A stretch of DNA of 64,000 nucleotides from Paraflavitalea soli (GCF_003555545.1 NZ_CP032157.1:4344546-4408545); one strand, 5' to 3'. Shown: positions 1 to 9,324, counted from the first letter of the stretch. The notes: a model not told the origin generated them from the sequence alone. Numbers and translations are program-made.

Positions 1-525
1 GTAAGCCTTGGTATAATGATGCGTCGTATCAAATTTGGGCAAAGACCATTTGCCCGCCTCATTGTTCACTCCAAATACATAGCGCACATAATCTGCAATC
101 CCCTCTGTAAGCCATCCGGGACCAGCACCACCGGGATAGGACTGTACAATGTGCATGGATTCATGCGTCACTACATCCAGGTCCTCCGGATGGTCCGTCA
201 TCCACTTGGGATTCACACGAATTATACCACCACCGGCAGCAGCTACGCCCTTATACCCGGGATCAATAATAAAGGTCACCATCTTCATCGTCTTCTTGTT
301 AAAGCGCTTCGCCTCTTTGGGATAAACTTTAAAGTAGGTATCGATCATCCGTTGCCGGGTAACCGTACTAAAGCCTGAATCCTTATTGATAAAAAGGATC
401 GTATAACCTTTCTTTTTGATAGAGTCTTTGGAAACGATGCCTTCCGTGCCAATGCGGTTCCAATCGCCCTGCGCAAAGGAAGACACAGTGGCAAAACATA
501 ATGCCAGAAATAGGGGTGCTTTCAT
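1..525 (-). CDS. Secreted BSP-family zinc metallopeptidase, 3' end cut by window
   Basis: The reading frame opens with ATG at 525 and runs off the left edge, giving 175 codons without a stop. Residues 1-19 form a signal peptide (MKAPLFLALC start, cleavage near SFAQ), so the product is exported. HESMH at residues 121-125 is an HExxH zinc site, followed by GPGWLTEGIADYVR, the arrangement known from the plant and bacterial basic secretory protein family (PF04450). The expected role is peptide hydrolysis in the periplasm or outside the cell. It lies 26 bases after the GH92 gene on the same strand and may be cotranscribed with it, which would put a protease in the glycan locus. The family call rests on the visible motif only. 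Confidence 0.8.
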   Translation of the reverse strand, partial: MKAPLFLALCFATVSSFAQGDWNRIGTEGIVSKDSIKKKGYTILFINKDSGFSTVTRQRMIDTYFKVYPKEAKRFNKKTMKMVTFIIDPGYKGVAAAGGGIIRVNPKWMTDHPEDLDVVTHESMHIVQSYPGGAGPGWLTEGIADYVRYVFGVNNEAGKWSLPKFDTTHHYTKAY

Positions 526-551
526 CCGTGTATTTTTTTAGATTGTAAGTG

Positions 552-2846
552 TTATTTATTTGCCTCTGTTGAAAAGGAATAAGGGAACGCATCGGGTGTA
601 GTGCCCCGCGTCTTACTAGGTGTGCTGCCCATATTGAAATCCAGTGTGCCACCTTTGAACAGGTCGAAGTGATCCACCCAGTTTTTCGAATATACCACAC
701 CATTTCTCTTTACCTGTTGTACGTACTTATTCGCATCACTGTTGGCGGGCGCATTGATCGTCAGTTTCTTTCCGTTGTCCAGGGTAAGCGTCATCTTTTT
801 GAACAAGGGAGTTCCCAATACATACTGTGTAGTACCCGGACATACCGGATAAAAACCCATGGCAGAGAACACATACCAGGCAGAAGTTTGTCCATTGTCC
901 TCATCTCCACAATAACCATCAGGGGTGGCCTTGTACAGTTGCTCCATTACCCGGCGCACCCAATACTGGGTTTTCCAGGGCTCACCGCCATAGTTATACA
1001 GGTAGATCATATGTTGGATGGGCTGGTTGCCATGTGCATACTGTCCCATGTTCATGATCTGCATCTCTCTTATTTCATGGATCACACCGCCATAATAGCT
1101 TTCATCAAATACAGGGGGCATATTGAACACAGAATCCAGCATACCAACAAAGGCTTTATTACCGCCCATCAGCCTCTTCAATCCTTCAATATCATGAAAC
1201 ACACTCCAGCTATAATGCCAGCTATTACCCTCTGTAAACGCATCACCCCACTTGAATGGATTGAAAGGAGATTGGAATTTCCCGTCCTGGTTCTTTCCAC
1301 GCATCAGCTTTGTTTCGGGATCAAACAGGTTACGGTAGTTCTGACTGCGTTTCATATACAGATCCGTTTCTTCCTTAGGGCGGCCCAAAGCTTTTCCCAA
1401 CTGCCAGATCGTAAAGTCATCATAAGCATACTCCAATGTGCGGGCTGCATTTTCATTGATCTTCACATCATAAGGCACATAACCCAGTTCATTGTAATAC
1501 TTCACCCCTGCACGTCCCACAGCCGTCATAGGCCCTTCATTATTGGCCCCATGGATCAAGGCTTCATACAATTTATTAATGTCGTAACCACGCATTCCTT
1601 TGATATAGGCATCCGCTACCACAGAGGCAGAGTTGTTACCCACCATCACACTCCTGAAACCCGGGCTACTCCATTCAGGCAAAAACCCGCCTTCTTTATA
1701 ATCATTAAGTAATCCTTCCTGCATTTCCTTATTGATGGAAGGATACATAAAGTTGAGAAATGGATACAAGGCACGGAAAGTATCCCAGAAGCCTGTGCCG
1801 GCAAACATATATCCTGGTACCACCTCTCCGTTGTAGGGACTGTAGTGAACGATCTTGCCAGCTGCATCCAGCTCATAATGCTTTTGCGGGAATTGCAGCA
1901 TACGATATAGGCAGGAGTAGAATGTCCTGGTCTGGTCTACCGTGCCGCCTTCTACCAGTATGCGGTTCAGTTGCTTATTCCAGGCGGCCTTCGCTTTTTG
2001 TTTCGTCACTTCAAAAGCATCATTGCCTATTTCACGTTTCAGCGAAATATCAGCTTGTTCGTAGCTAATGAAAGAAGAAGCTACCCGAAGATTTACCTGC
2101 TCCCCTCTTGTTGTTTTAAAACCGATCACAGCACCTGCGTGCTTCCCTGCAGACTCTGTTACGCCTTTGGTCAGCGCACTGTCTTTCCAGCCATAGGAAA
2201 CAGTGAAAGGCTTGTCGATATAAATAACAAAATAATTCTTGAAATTGGCAGGAACACCGCCGCTGTTGCGCGTGGTATATCCTATAATCTTGTTTTCCCC
2301 AGGGATCACTTTCACATAAGAGCCCCTGTCGAGCGCATCAACCACTACGAAAGAACTATCATTTTGTGGAAACGTAAAGCGGAATTGAGCAGCGCGTTCT
2401 GTAGGAGCGATCTCTGTAGTGATATCCCAATCGGCCAGGTATACACTGTAATAATAAGGTTTGGCCGTCTCTGCCTTGTGAGAGAACCAGCTCGCCCGGT
2501 CATCCTGTTTGAATTTAGCGCCTCCTGTAACCGGCATGATGGCAAACTGACCATAATCGTTCATCCAGGGAGAAGGTTGGTGCGTTTGCTTAAAACCCCG
2601 GATCTTGTCTGAGCTGTAAGTGTATGCCCAGCCGTTACCCATATTGCCAGTTTGCGGCATCCAGAAGTTCATGCCCCAGGGAACGGCAATAGCCGGATAC
2701 GTATTACCATTGGAGAGGCTACCTTTTGAATCAGTACCCATCAATGGGTTGATCCATTCTACGGGATCGGAAACAGTTGTTACCAGCTGCGCATTCAGCG
2801 TGTTGATGCAGGCCAGCGCGATAACCAATTGAGTAATCTTTTTCAT
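552..2846 (-). CDS. GH92 family alpha-mannosidase, secreted
   Basis: The 764-residue protein starts with a signal peptide (cleavage near NTLNAQ) and has the hallmarks of glycoside hydrolase family 92: EWINPLMGT near the N-terminus, GGFLPEWSSPG in the middle, EGNSWHYSW, HGNQPIQHMIYLYNY, and CGDEDNGQTSAWYVFSAMG near the C-terminus. The acidic DEDNGQ segment carries the catalytic base pair of the family. GH92 enzymes are calcium-dependent exo-alpha-mannosidases acting on N-glycans or yeast mannan; linkage specificity cannot be read here. It sits downstream of a SusC/SusD pair and has its own upstream region with a conserved element at 2914-2933, so it is probably induced together with the transporter. 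Length is normal for the family. Confidence 0.93.
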   Translation of the reverse strand: MKKITQLVIALACINTLNAQLVTTVSDPVEWINPLMGTDSKGSLSNGNTYPAIAVPWGMNFWMPQTGNMGNGWAYTYSSDKIRGFKQTHQPSPWMNDYGQFAIMPVTGGAKFKQDDRASWFSHKAETAKPYYYSVYLADWDITTEIAPTERAAQFRFTFPQNDSSFVVVDALDRGSYVKVIPGENKIIGYTTRNSGGVPANFKNYFVIYIDKPFTVSYGWKDSALTKGVTESAGKHAGAVIGFKTTRGEQVNLRVASSFISYEQADISLKREIGNDAFEVTKQKAKAAWNKQLNRILVEGGTVDQTRTFYSCLYRMLQFPQKHYELDAAGKIVHYSPYNGEVVPGYMFAGTGFWDTFRALYPFLNFMYPSINKEMQEGLLNDYKEGGFLPEWSSPGFRSVMVGNNSASVVADAYIKGMRGYDINKLYEALIHGANNEGPMTAVGRAGVKYYNELGYVPYDVKINENAARTLEYAYDDFTIWQLGKALGRPKEETDLYMKRSQNYRNLFDPETKLMRGKNQDGKFQSPFNPFKWGDAFTEGNSWHYSWSVFHDIEGLKRLMGGNKAFVGMLDSVFNMPPVFDESYYGGVIHEIREMQIMNMGQYAHGNQPIQHMIYLYNYGGEPWKTQYWVRRVMEQLYKATPDGYCGDEDNGQTSAWYVFSAMGFYPVCPGTTQYVLGTPLFKKMTLTLDNGKKLTINAPANSDANKYVQQVKRNGVVYSKNWVDHFDLFKGGTLDFNMGSTPSKTRGTTPDAFPYSFSTEANK

Positions 2847-2913
2847 GATTTGAAGATATAAGAAAAACAGTTTAAGGATCGATACAGTCTAAATCACCTC
2901 CTAAATTAGGCAG

Positions 2914-2933
2914 CTAAACCGTTTTTGCAAAAT
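2914..2933 (-). promoter_or_regulatory. Shared promoter/operator element, copy 1 (upstream of GH92)
   Basis: The plus strand reads CTAAACCGTTTTTGCAAAAT here, 68 bases before the GH92 start. Nearly the same 20-mer occurs at 8171-8190 and 14358-14377, upstream of SusC1 and SusC2. In the direction of transcription it reads TTTTGCAAAAACGGTTTAG: the TTTGC part resembles a Bacteroidota -7 box and the following half resembles the LacI palindrome CTAAAACGTTTTAG. I infer a promoter overlapped by an operator. Confidence 0.55.
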
Positions 2934-2963
2934 AATTTATGGCCCGGCGGTCATTAAAATGCA

Positions 2964-2993
2964 ATACCCGGGCCCTTTTACAGGCCCGGGTAT
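2964..2993 (-). terminator. Hairpin terminator after SusD1
   Basis: A perfect 11-bp inverted repeat (ATACCCGGGCC at 2964-2974 and its complement at 2983-2993) with an 8-base loop lies 67 bases after the SusD stop codon. On the minus strand it is followed by TGCATTTTAATG, a weak U-tract. It separates the susCD transcript from GH92. Confidence 0.7.
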
Positions 2994-3059
2994 GCAAAAA
3001 GACTGGTTTTTAGTCTTAATTATTGTACGGATTGCTTTTCTATTGCGATCAATGACTCA

Positions 3060-4748
3060 TTATTGCGGGTAACCTGTATTCTGTTCCAGGTTGATGTTCA
3101 ATACCCTTTGTTGCTGGGGAATGGGATAGAGCTCACGGTATTTCTGCGTAGGCTGGTGATCCCACCAGGTTGCAGTAGTCAGCTTATCCCAACGAATCAG
3201 ATCCTGCCGGCGGAAACCTTCAAAAATAAATTCCCTGCCTCTTTCAGCCAACAGTTCATCCATTGTTAAAGTAGTAGTAGTATAGGCAAATGCTGGCCAG
3301 TCGAGTGGGTCAAATGCCCTTTTCTTACAATCATTGATCAGTGTAACTGCTTCCTGGGTAGCAACACCACCATTTTTACGCATGATCGCTTCCGCTTTTG
3401 CAAAATAGACCCAGGTAAGGCGATAAACGTTCCAATCAGTACTGTTATACTTAGGGTGAGGAGGAGGCGTACTGTTCTTGGGCCCAGCAATCTGGTTTCC
3501 TAAAACATACTTATTAAAGCGCACCCCGCTGTTCTCTTCCCCATCACTCATAGTAGAAGATAAAGTATTGGGATCCTGGCCAGGTTGCAGAGTTTTGTTC
3601 TTGCGAATATTATCTACAAACACCAGGGGCTGGTTAGCATACTCATTACCATTGCCACCAACAACCGGTTTTGTTTTCGTAGAATCATCCCAACGAAGTT
3701 GAAGACCTTCAAGGAACCAACCTCTTTTACGAAGATCCTTATCATCATATTTTGTCCATACGCCGGGAATCAACACAATACCATCATTACCATTACGGTG
3801 ACCGCCGTAAATATCTTTCTGGTTAAAGTGATAAAACTCGCCAGGCCATGCGGGCTCAAAGCTTCCTGCCTGGTATTCGTAGGCAATTGAAAACAATGCC
3901 TCTTTAGATTTATCATTGTCGGGTTTAAAAGCATCGAAAATGTTTGCATCAAGGCCCATTGCTCCATTTTGTCCTCCGGCTTCACCACTTATCAACTTAT
4001 TCGCGGCAGTGATACAATCATCCCACCTTGGTGTACCAGTCCACACCTGAGCATTGAGATATAGCTCAACCAACATGGCATAACCACCTGCCTGGCTCAT
4101 ACGACCGATCATATTAGCAGAATGCTTAGGAGCCTTGTCAATATTATCCTTAATCTCCTTTTCAATGAAGTTAAACACATCCACCCTTGATTTGGTTGGC
4201 GGATTCAATGGTTTACCAACTTCTGTTACAATGGGTACTTTTCCCCACAGGTCCATGATCTTGAGGTAATGATATGCCCTTAACAGCTTTAACTCAGCAA
4301 TAAAAGCGTCCTTCTCTTCCTGAGTAATTCCCATGGCTGCAATGCTGCGGCTTTCCAGGTTTTGGATTGGATCAGTACACAATCCAAGTCCCCACCACAT
4401 CAACTGCCATGCACCATTCAGATCACCTTCGTCATTCGTCCAGGTATGGTAGTGCAATCTTTTCCATTTACCACCATCTTCCCCGTGTCTACCCTTGGTA
4501 GGCCAGGCCAGTTGGTCAGCATTCAGCTCACTAAAACGCCACCAGCTTGCCTGACCGGAAGGAGTAGTCCAGGCATTAGCATGTGTATAAGGCCGTAGAA
4601 CAGCTGAAATAACTTCATTCTTATTGTTGTAAAAATCAGTGGTTGCAAGCCGGTCGTACAGATTCTCGTCCAGCTTGGTACATCCATCCATCAGTATCGT
4701 GGATGATGCCAGTGCTGTATATAGGAGTGCTTTTCTTAATTGTTTCAT
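3060..4748 (-). CDS. SusD/RagB-family outer-membrane glycan-binding lipoprotein 1
   Basis: The 562-residue protein begins MKQLRKALLY and has a lipoprotein signal ending in LMDGC, so Cys-23 is the likely lipidated residue. It has the SusD layout: TPR-like N-terminal helices (LKLLRAYHYLKIMDLWGKVPIVTE) and the C-terminal LLAERGREFIFEGFRRQDLIRW segment, ending in IPQQQRVLNINLEQNTGYPQ. SusD proteins cap the SusC channel and bind oligosaccharide at the cell surface. It follows susC1 by 72 bases on the same strand and is surely in the same transcript. Given the neighbouring GH92 gene, a mannose-containing glycan is the likely ligand; this is inference from context. Confidence 0.95.
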   Translation of the reverse strand: MKQLRKALLYTALASSTILMDGCTKLDENLYDRLATTDFYNNKNEVISAVLRPYTHANAWTTPSGQASWWRFSELNADQLAWPTKGRHGEDGGKWKRLHYHTWTNDEGDLNGAWQLMWWGLGLCTDPIQNLESRSIAAMGITQEEKDAFIAELKLLRAYHYLKIMDLWGKVPIVTEVGKPLNPPTKSRVDVFNFIEKEIKDNIDKAPKHSANMIGRMSQAGGYAMLVELYLNAQVWTGTPRWDDCITAANKLISGEAGGQNGAMGLDANIFDAFKPDNDKSKEALFSIAYEYQAGSFEPAWPGEFYHFNQKDIYGGHRNGNDGIVLIPGVWTKYDDKDLRKRGWFLEGLQLRWDDSTKTKPVVGGNGNEYANQPLVFVDNIRKNKTLQPGQDPNTLSSTMSDGEENSGVRFNKYVLGNQIAGPKNSTPPPHPKYNSTDWNVYRLTWVYFAKAEAIMRKNGGVATQEAVTLINDCKKRAFDPLDWPAFAYTTTTLTMDELLAERGREFIFEGFRRQDLIRWDKLTTATWWDHQPTQKYRELYPIPQQQRVLNINLEQNTGYPQ

Positions 4749-4820
4749 TTTTGAAAATAATTTAATGATCAGGTTGTCAAACCATACATCTATTCACATG
4801 TCTGTGAAGGGTTATTAATA

Positions 4821-7796
4821 TTAGAACCCAACATTTAGACCAACCAGGAATGAGCGCGTACTTGGATACGGACCACGCTCATCAATTCCAGCTCCAAGTC
4901 CAAGGTCCTGAATAAAGTCAGGATCATTTCCAGAATAACCAGTGATGGTTGCTACATTTTGTGCAGTTACATACACGCGCATATTACGTATGTACTGGGT
5001 CTTCAATTTGAAAGTATACCCCAGCGTCAGTTCATCAATCTTAACGTAGTCACCTTTTTCTATGTAGTAGTCAGAATACATATAAGTATCCTTGATGCCC
5101 GCATACTTACCAAATGCATCTTTCAGCAGGTTAGTTTTAGTAACCTTATTACCGTATGACAAGGCCATTGTATTGAGGATGTCATGACCAAACTTACCTC
5201 TGAAATAAGCGCGGAAATCAAAGTTCTTATAGGAAAATGAGTTACTCCATGCTGCATATAATTTAGGTATTGCGTTCCCTATTACAGCCAGGTCGGTAGT
5301 GCTTCTGTCAAATGAATTGTTGATAGCTGCATTAGCCACCTTTTCACCTTTGCGATTGTAAAACAACCATTTTCCGTTGGCATCCAATTCAGCAAACCGT
5401 TTGCCCCAGAACTCGCCTAATACACCACCTTCGTAGGTACGGATAGCATTGCCCAAAGCACCAAATCCTCCGATGCCACCATACTCACGATAAGGCAATT
5501 TGAAATCTGCATTAGACAGTACATCCAGCTTGTTTCTGGTAGTGCTCGCAGTCACATCTGTATTCCAGGTAAAATTCTTTGTTTTAACAGGAACAGCGTT
5601 GATCGTCAATTCCACACCACGGGCAGAGATTGTACCAACGTTCAGGTAAATATTTGAACGGATAAATGGAGGCTGTGGAGAAGTATAGTTTTCCAACAGG
5701 TCCTCAGTCTGACGGTTATATACTTCGATAGAACCACTCAGCCGATTGTCCAACAAACTAAAATCAAGACCTATATTCAACTCCTTTTTCTTTTCCCATC
5801 TTAAATTAGGATTGGGATTTCTCTCAGGTCCGAATGTTTGACGATATTGTCCATCAGGAAACCTGTAAATACCACCGCCACCTAAAGTAACGAGTGATGA
5901 ATAGTTAGCAATGCCCTGGTTACCAGTAACACCATAACCAACACGCAACTTAAGGTTATTAATAAATGATATATCCCGCATGAAATCTTCTCTGCTGATA
6001 TTCCAACCGGCAGAGACCGCAGGGAAATTACCCCACTTGTTATTCTCACCAAAACGGGAAGAACCTTCACGACGCAGAATAAACTGGGCCATGTACTTAT
6101 CGAGGTAAGAGTAATTTACCCTTCCAAAGAAGGCGATCAGGGTATTATCGGCTTTACCGCTGCCCATGCCTGCTTTTCCTAAGCCCAATTGGTTACCGGT
6201 ACCAATGTTATTCTCCCTAAAACGATCATTCACAAAACCATAGTTATTGGCATTGAAATTTTCGGCAACAGAATAACGGTAACTATAACCACCAATTACA
6301 CCTACGGAATGATCATTATGGATCGTTTTGGTGTACTCAATGGTAGGCTCAACTGCATAATCAATTTGCAAATAAGTGCTTCTCGATGCATAACCAGTAC
6401 CCTGGTAGCTTTCTACAGACGATTCAGACGCCAGTTCTCTATAAGCTCCATCGATGTAACTATTACGAACCAATGATCCAAAGATCGATGCCTTTAGATC
6501 CTTAATGATCTCAAGGCTCGCCCTTCCATCAATTGAAGTGGTTTGCTGTTGCCTTTTATTAGTTTCCTGAAATAACCGGGCATATTGGTTCGTACTGGTA
6601 CCTTCAAAATACCAGGTCCCATCAGGATTTTTATGCGAAAGTGTAGGGTTCTTGGTCAACTGGTCTTCCCAGCCACCACCACCCAGGAGGTTGGCATTGT
6701 TAAAATTGGTAGCCAGGTTCAATTGCATGGTCAGGCGGTTGTTCAACCCTTTTTGATTGATGTTCAATCTGCCACCATATTCCCGACGACTGTTTTCCTT
6801 TGCAAATCCCTGGAAATCCCGGTAAAATAAACTAGCACGATAACTGGAAGTAGCAGTTCCACCAGATAATGCAAGCGTATGATATTGGCTCAGGTTATCA
6901 TGGTTAATCATAGCATCAAAGAAATCGGTAAGACCACCATAATCTTTGTAAGAAGCCGCATCTAATTCGCCGGAAGCCAGTTTAGCCTTGAATTCCTCTG
7001 GTGTTAAAAAGGCAGGACGTTTTGTGAGGTATTCCTTCCTGAAATAAGTCGCATAATCATACTTAGCAGGGCCTGCCTTGCCTTTCTTGGTCGTGATCAG
7101 GATTACACCGCCATTACCCTGAGTTCCGTAAATAGCAGCGGCAGAACCATCTTTCAACACATCGATAGACTCAATATCTTCTTGTTGTAACAGGTCAAGG
7201 TTTCCACCAGGAATACCATCAATAACCACTAATGGTCCTTGATCACCAGTTAAGGATACAACACCCCGCAATTGAATGCCTACTCCGGTATTAGGGTTAG
7301 AGCTGCTTCTTCTGATTTGCAGACCTGCTACTTTACCCTGGATGAGATCCAGTGCATTGCGGGCGCCACCTTGCCTGAAGTCTTCAGCACCAACGTGGTC
7401 AACAGCGGAAGTTAGCTGTCTTTTCTTTTGTGTACCATAACCTACTACCACAACATTGTCAAGCGATCTTCCGCTTGGGGTTAAAGCAACATTTGTAGCT
7501 CCTGTTGCACCAATGAGTACGTCTTGTTCATTGTGTCCTACAAAAGAAAAAACAAGAATTCGAACATTGTTAGGAACGGCGATGCTATAGTTTCCTTCAG
7601 CATCTGTTTGTGTAGAAGTAGTAGAACCTTTGACAGTCACTGTAACACCTTGTAAAGGTTGGTTATCTGCTGCATTTGTTACCTTACCGGTAACGGTTCT
7701 CGTTTGAGAGAAAGCGGTGACGGAGAGGGATAGCAATGCCAATAGGCAAAGCAGACCCCTCCGCACGAAGTTGGAACGTCGCTTTTCCATACGCAA
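4821..7796 (-). CDS. SusC/RagA-family TonB-linked outer-membrane transporter 1
   Basis: The 991-residue protein has a signal peptide (LLSLSVTAFSQ), an N-terminal carboxypeptidase-regulatory-like domain (TVTGKVTNAADNQPLQGVTV), a plug domain with VVVVGYGTQKKRQLTSAV and IDVLKDGSAAAIYG, and a long beta barrel ending ...STRSFLVGLNVGF with the terminal Phe typical of BamA substrates. It imports oligosaccharides using TonB energy together with the SusD protein encoded 72 bases downstream. A second start, two codons later (MEKRRSNF), is possible. Its 427-base upstream region carries two LacI-type palindromes and the shared 20-nt element, so control by the adjacent LacI protein is likely. Confidence 0.96.
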   Translation of the reverse strand: MRMEKRRSNFVRRGLLCLLALLSLSVTAFSQTRTVTGKVTNAADNQPLQGVTVTVKGSTTSTQTDAEGNYSIAVPNNVRILVFSFVGHNEQDVLIGATGATNVALTPSGRSLDNVVVVGYGTQKKRQLTSAVDHVGAEDFRQGGARNALDLIQGKVAGLQIRRSSSNPNTGVGIQLRGVVSLTGDQGPLVVIDGIPGGNLDLLQQEDIESIDVLKDGSAAAIYGTQGNGGVILITTKKGKAGPAKYDYATYFRKEYLTKRPAFLTPEEFKAKLASGELDAASYKDYGGLTDFFDAMINHDNLSQYHTLALSGGTATSSYRASLFYRDFQGFAKENSRREYGGRLNINQKGLNNRLTMQLNLATNFNNANLLGGGGWEDQLTKNPTLSHKNPDGTWYFEGTSTNQYARLFQETNKRQQQTTSIDGRASLEIIKDLKASIFGSLVRNSYIDGAYRELASESSVESYQGTGYASRSTYLQIDYAVEPTIEYTKTIHNDHSVGVIGGYSYRYSVAENFNANNYGFVNDRFRENNIGTGNQLGLGKAGMGSGKADNTLIAFFGRVNYSYLDKYMAQFILRREGSSRFGENNKWGNFPAVSAGWNISREDFMRDISFINNLKLRVGYGVTGNQGIANYSSLVTLGGGGIYRFPDGQYRQTFGPERNPNPNLRWEKKKELNIGLDFSLLDNRLSGSIEVYNRQTEDLLENYTSPQPPFIRSNIYLNVGTISARGVELTINAVPVKTKNFTWNTDVTASTTRNKLDVLSNADFKLPYREYGGIGGFGALGNAIRTYEGGVLGEFWGKRFAELDANGKWLFYNRKGEKVANAAINNSFDRSTTDLAVIGNAIPKLYAAWSNSFSYKNFDFRAYFRGKFGHDILNTMALSYGNKVTKTNLLKDAFGKYAGIKDTYMYSDYYIEKGDYVKIDELTLGYTFKLKTQYIRNMRVYVTAQNVATITGYSGNDPDFIQDLGLGAGIDERGPYPSTRSFLVGLNVGF

Positions 7797-7905
7797 GTGT
7801 TTTGTGTGGGTTTATTGTTTGTATTAAAAAAACTCTTCGTTATCCGATATTTCGGACTCACTGATCACTAAACCCAATAATCAATGAGTAGATTGTAAAT
7901 AATAC

Positions 7906-7923
7906 GACTAAAACGTTTTAGTC
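7906..7923. promoter_or_regulatory. LacI-type operator, 18-bp perfect palindrome
   Basis: The sequence GACTAAAACGTTTTAGTC is a perfect 18-bp palindrome with the central CG typical of LacI-family operators. It lies 110 bases before the susC1 start. The core CTAAAACGTTTTAG is repeated exactly at 8017-8030. The adjacent lacI gene is the obvious candidate for its binding protein. Confidence 0.8.
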
Positions 7924-8016
7924 AAGGGTCAAATAAAAACTCACCTCCTAAAGCCCGCTTCCTTATACCGGGTACTTGCACACAACAACCAATTATTTCG
8001 CCTCTTTGGCATTAAC

Positions 8017-8030
8017 CTAAAACGTTTTAG
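8017..8030. promoter_or_regulatory. LacI-type operator, 14-bp perfect palindrome
   Basis: A second exact copy of CTAAAACGTTTTAG. The palindrome centres are 109 bases apart, a distance that could allow DNA looping by a tetrameric or paired regulator. Confidence 0.78.
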
Positions 8031-8170
8031 TGCTAGCGAAAAAAAATATGTATTTCTTAATTATCTATTGTATCCCCTGGGATACGAATCAAAAACGGGA
8101 ATAAGGTATAATAGTATTGACCGGAGATTGGACTATGCTCTTAACGTAAAGCACAGGCCAATATTACGCA

Positions 8171-8190
8171 ACTAAACCGATTTTGCAAAA
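8171..8190 (-). promoter_or_regulatory. Shared promoter/operator element, copy 2 (upstream of susC1)
   Basis: The plus strand reads ACTAAACCGATTTTGCAAAA, identical over 20 bases to the copy at 14358-14377 and differing at few positions from 2914-2933. It lies just past the lacI stop codon and 375 bases before susC1, so it may drive a long leader transcript. Confidence 0.55.
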
Positions 8191-8223
8191 AGAAATACAA
8201 TGACCTGTTAATTAACCATTTTT

Positions 8224-9234
8224 TTACGTAGACTCTCTTACGATGAAATTCGCTGCAAGCTGTACCTGGTTTTTTTTGATGGCCACCTTATTGTTACCAA
8301 GTTGTTGCATCAGGATATGAATAGCAGTGCGGGCAATCGCCTCTACCGGCTGCTGAAGAACAGAAATACCCGGCAAGTGTAAACGGAAGATATCATTGTC
8401 ATCAAAACAGATAACGGCCAGGTCTTTGGGTATACTTAACCCTATGGACCTGATACTTTCCAGTCCAAGGATACCAAGATAGTTTGTTGCGAAGAATACT
8501 GCATCCGGTTTATTCTTTTTAAGGAACTCGGTAATTTGATCTATAATAACCTCCCGGCTGCCATTGTAAGCTACTTTAAGCGCATACTTTTTCTTTTGTT
8601 CTGGGCTCTTGCTAATGGCCTCGGCATAGGCCTCTTCACGCTGGCGCATCTGGATCAACCCCGACTCAATGGTGATGTACGCTATTTTCTTATACCCCTT
8701 CTCCACCAGGTGCTCCATTCCTTTCAGTACGGCACCGGTATTGTCTACCTGCACATAAGCCGCTTCAATGCCCGGAAAATAACGGTCCATCAAAACCAGG
8801 GGCTTTTTATGCTTCACCAGCATTTCAATATCTTCTTCCATACCCAAGGTAGGCGTAACGAGGTAACCATCTACCTGCCGTTGTGTTAACATGCGCAATA
8901 GCTCCACCCCCTTCTTACTATTGTTTTCGGTACTGGAATAAACCACCTTATAACCAAACTCCTCGGCCTCCTCCTCAATGGTTTTGGCCAGGGACGCAAA
9001 AAAGTTATTGGAAATATCTTCTACTAAAAGCCCCAGTATCTTGGTTTGCCCGGTCCGGAGGCTGACAGCCACCTGGTTGGGCTGGTAACCCATTTTCTTG
9101 GCCGTAGCCAACACTTTATTCTTCAGTTCGTCACTGATGCGCATCTGGCTGGCTTTACCGTTCAGAATAAATGATACGGTTGAAGGTGAAGCTCCTACCA
9201 TTTTGGCAATGTCTTTCAGTGATACTCTTTTCAT
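8224..9234 (-). CDS. LacI-family transcriptional regulator
   Basis: The 336-residue protein has the standard LacI layout: a helix-turn-helix at residues 4-23 (VSLKDIAKMVGASPSTVSFI), the hinge helix (PNQVAVSLRTGQT), then a periplasmic-binding-protein-like sugar sensor domain (ILGLLVEDISNNFFASLAKTIEEE onward). It lies between two SusC/SusD pairs, with palindromic operators immediately downstream in the susC1 control region. I infer that it controls susC1D1, GH92 and perhaps susC2D2 in response to a sugar released from the glycan. Whether it represses or activates cannot be read from sequence. Length and domains are complete. Confidence 0.95.
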   Translation of the reverse strand: MKRVSLKDIAKMVGASPSTVSFILNGKASQMRISDELKNKVLATAKKMGYQPNQVAVSLRTGQTKILGLLVEDISNNFFASLAKTIEEEAEEFGYKVVYSSTENNSKKGVELLRMLTQRQVDGYLVTPTLGMEEDIEMLVKHKKPLVLMDRYFPGIEAAYVQVDNTGAVLKGMEHLVEKGYKKIAYITIESGLIQMRQREEAYAEAISKSPEQKKKYALKVAYNGSREVIIDQITEFLKKNKPDAVFFATNYLGILGLESIRSIGLSIPKDLAVICFDDNDIFRLHLPGISVLQQPVEAIARTAIHILMQQLGNNKVAIKKNQVQLAANFIVREST

Positions 9235-9291
9235 ATACAGGCGGAAATAGTAATAAAACTGCTAATCTAAACCTTTCCTGTGAATTTAAAA

Positions 9292-9324
9292 CCGGCCAAA
9301 GCGCCACTATGGCTCTTTGGCCGG
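9292..9324 (-). terminator. Hairpin terminator after SusD2
   Basis: A nine-base-pair stem (CCGGCCAAA at 9292-9300, complement at 9316-9324) with three further inner pairs lies 37 bases beyond the susD2 stop. On the minus strand it runs into TTTTAAATTC. It also lies just upstream of lacI. Confidence 0.65.

Larger units (their letters stand above)
7797..8223 (-). promoter_or_regulatory. Control region between susC1 and lacI
   Basis: This 427-base stretch has no convincing gene. It holds two LacI-like palindromes (7906-7923, 8017-8030), the shared promoter/operator element (8171-8190) and, at 7941-7952, TCACCTCCTAAA, which on the minus strand is a nine-base match to the anti-Shine-Dalgarno sequence lying 145 bases before the susC1 start. 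The same 12-mer is found at 2894-2905 in the GH92 leader. Confidence 0.6.

Noticed and set aside
669-1712. 347-codon plus-strand frame inside the GH92 gene
   Set aside because: It lies wholly antisense to a gene with clear family motifs and has no recognisable domain; it is a shadow frame.
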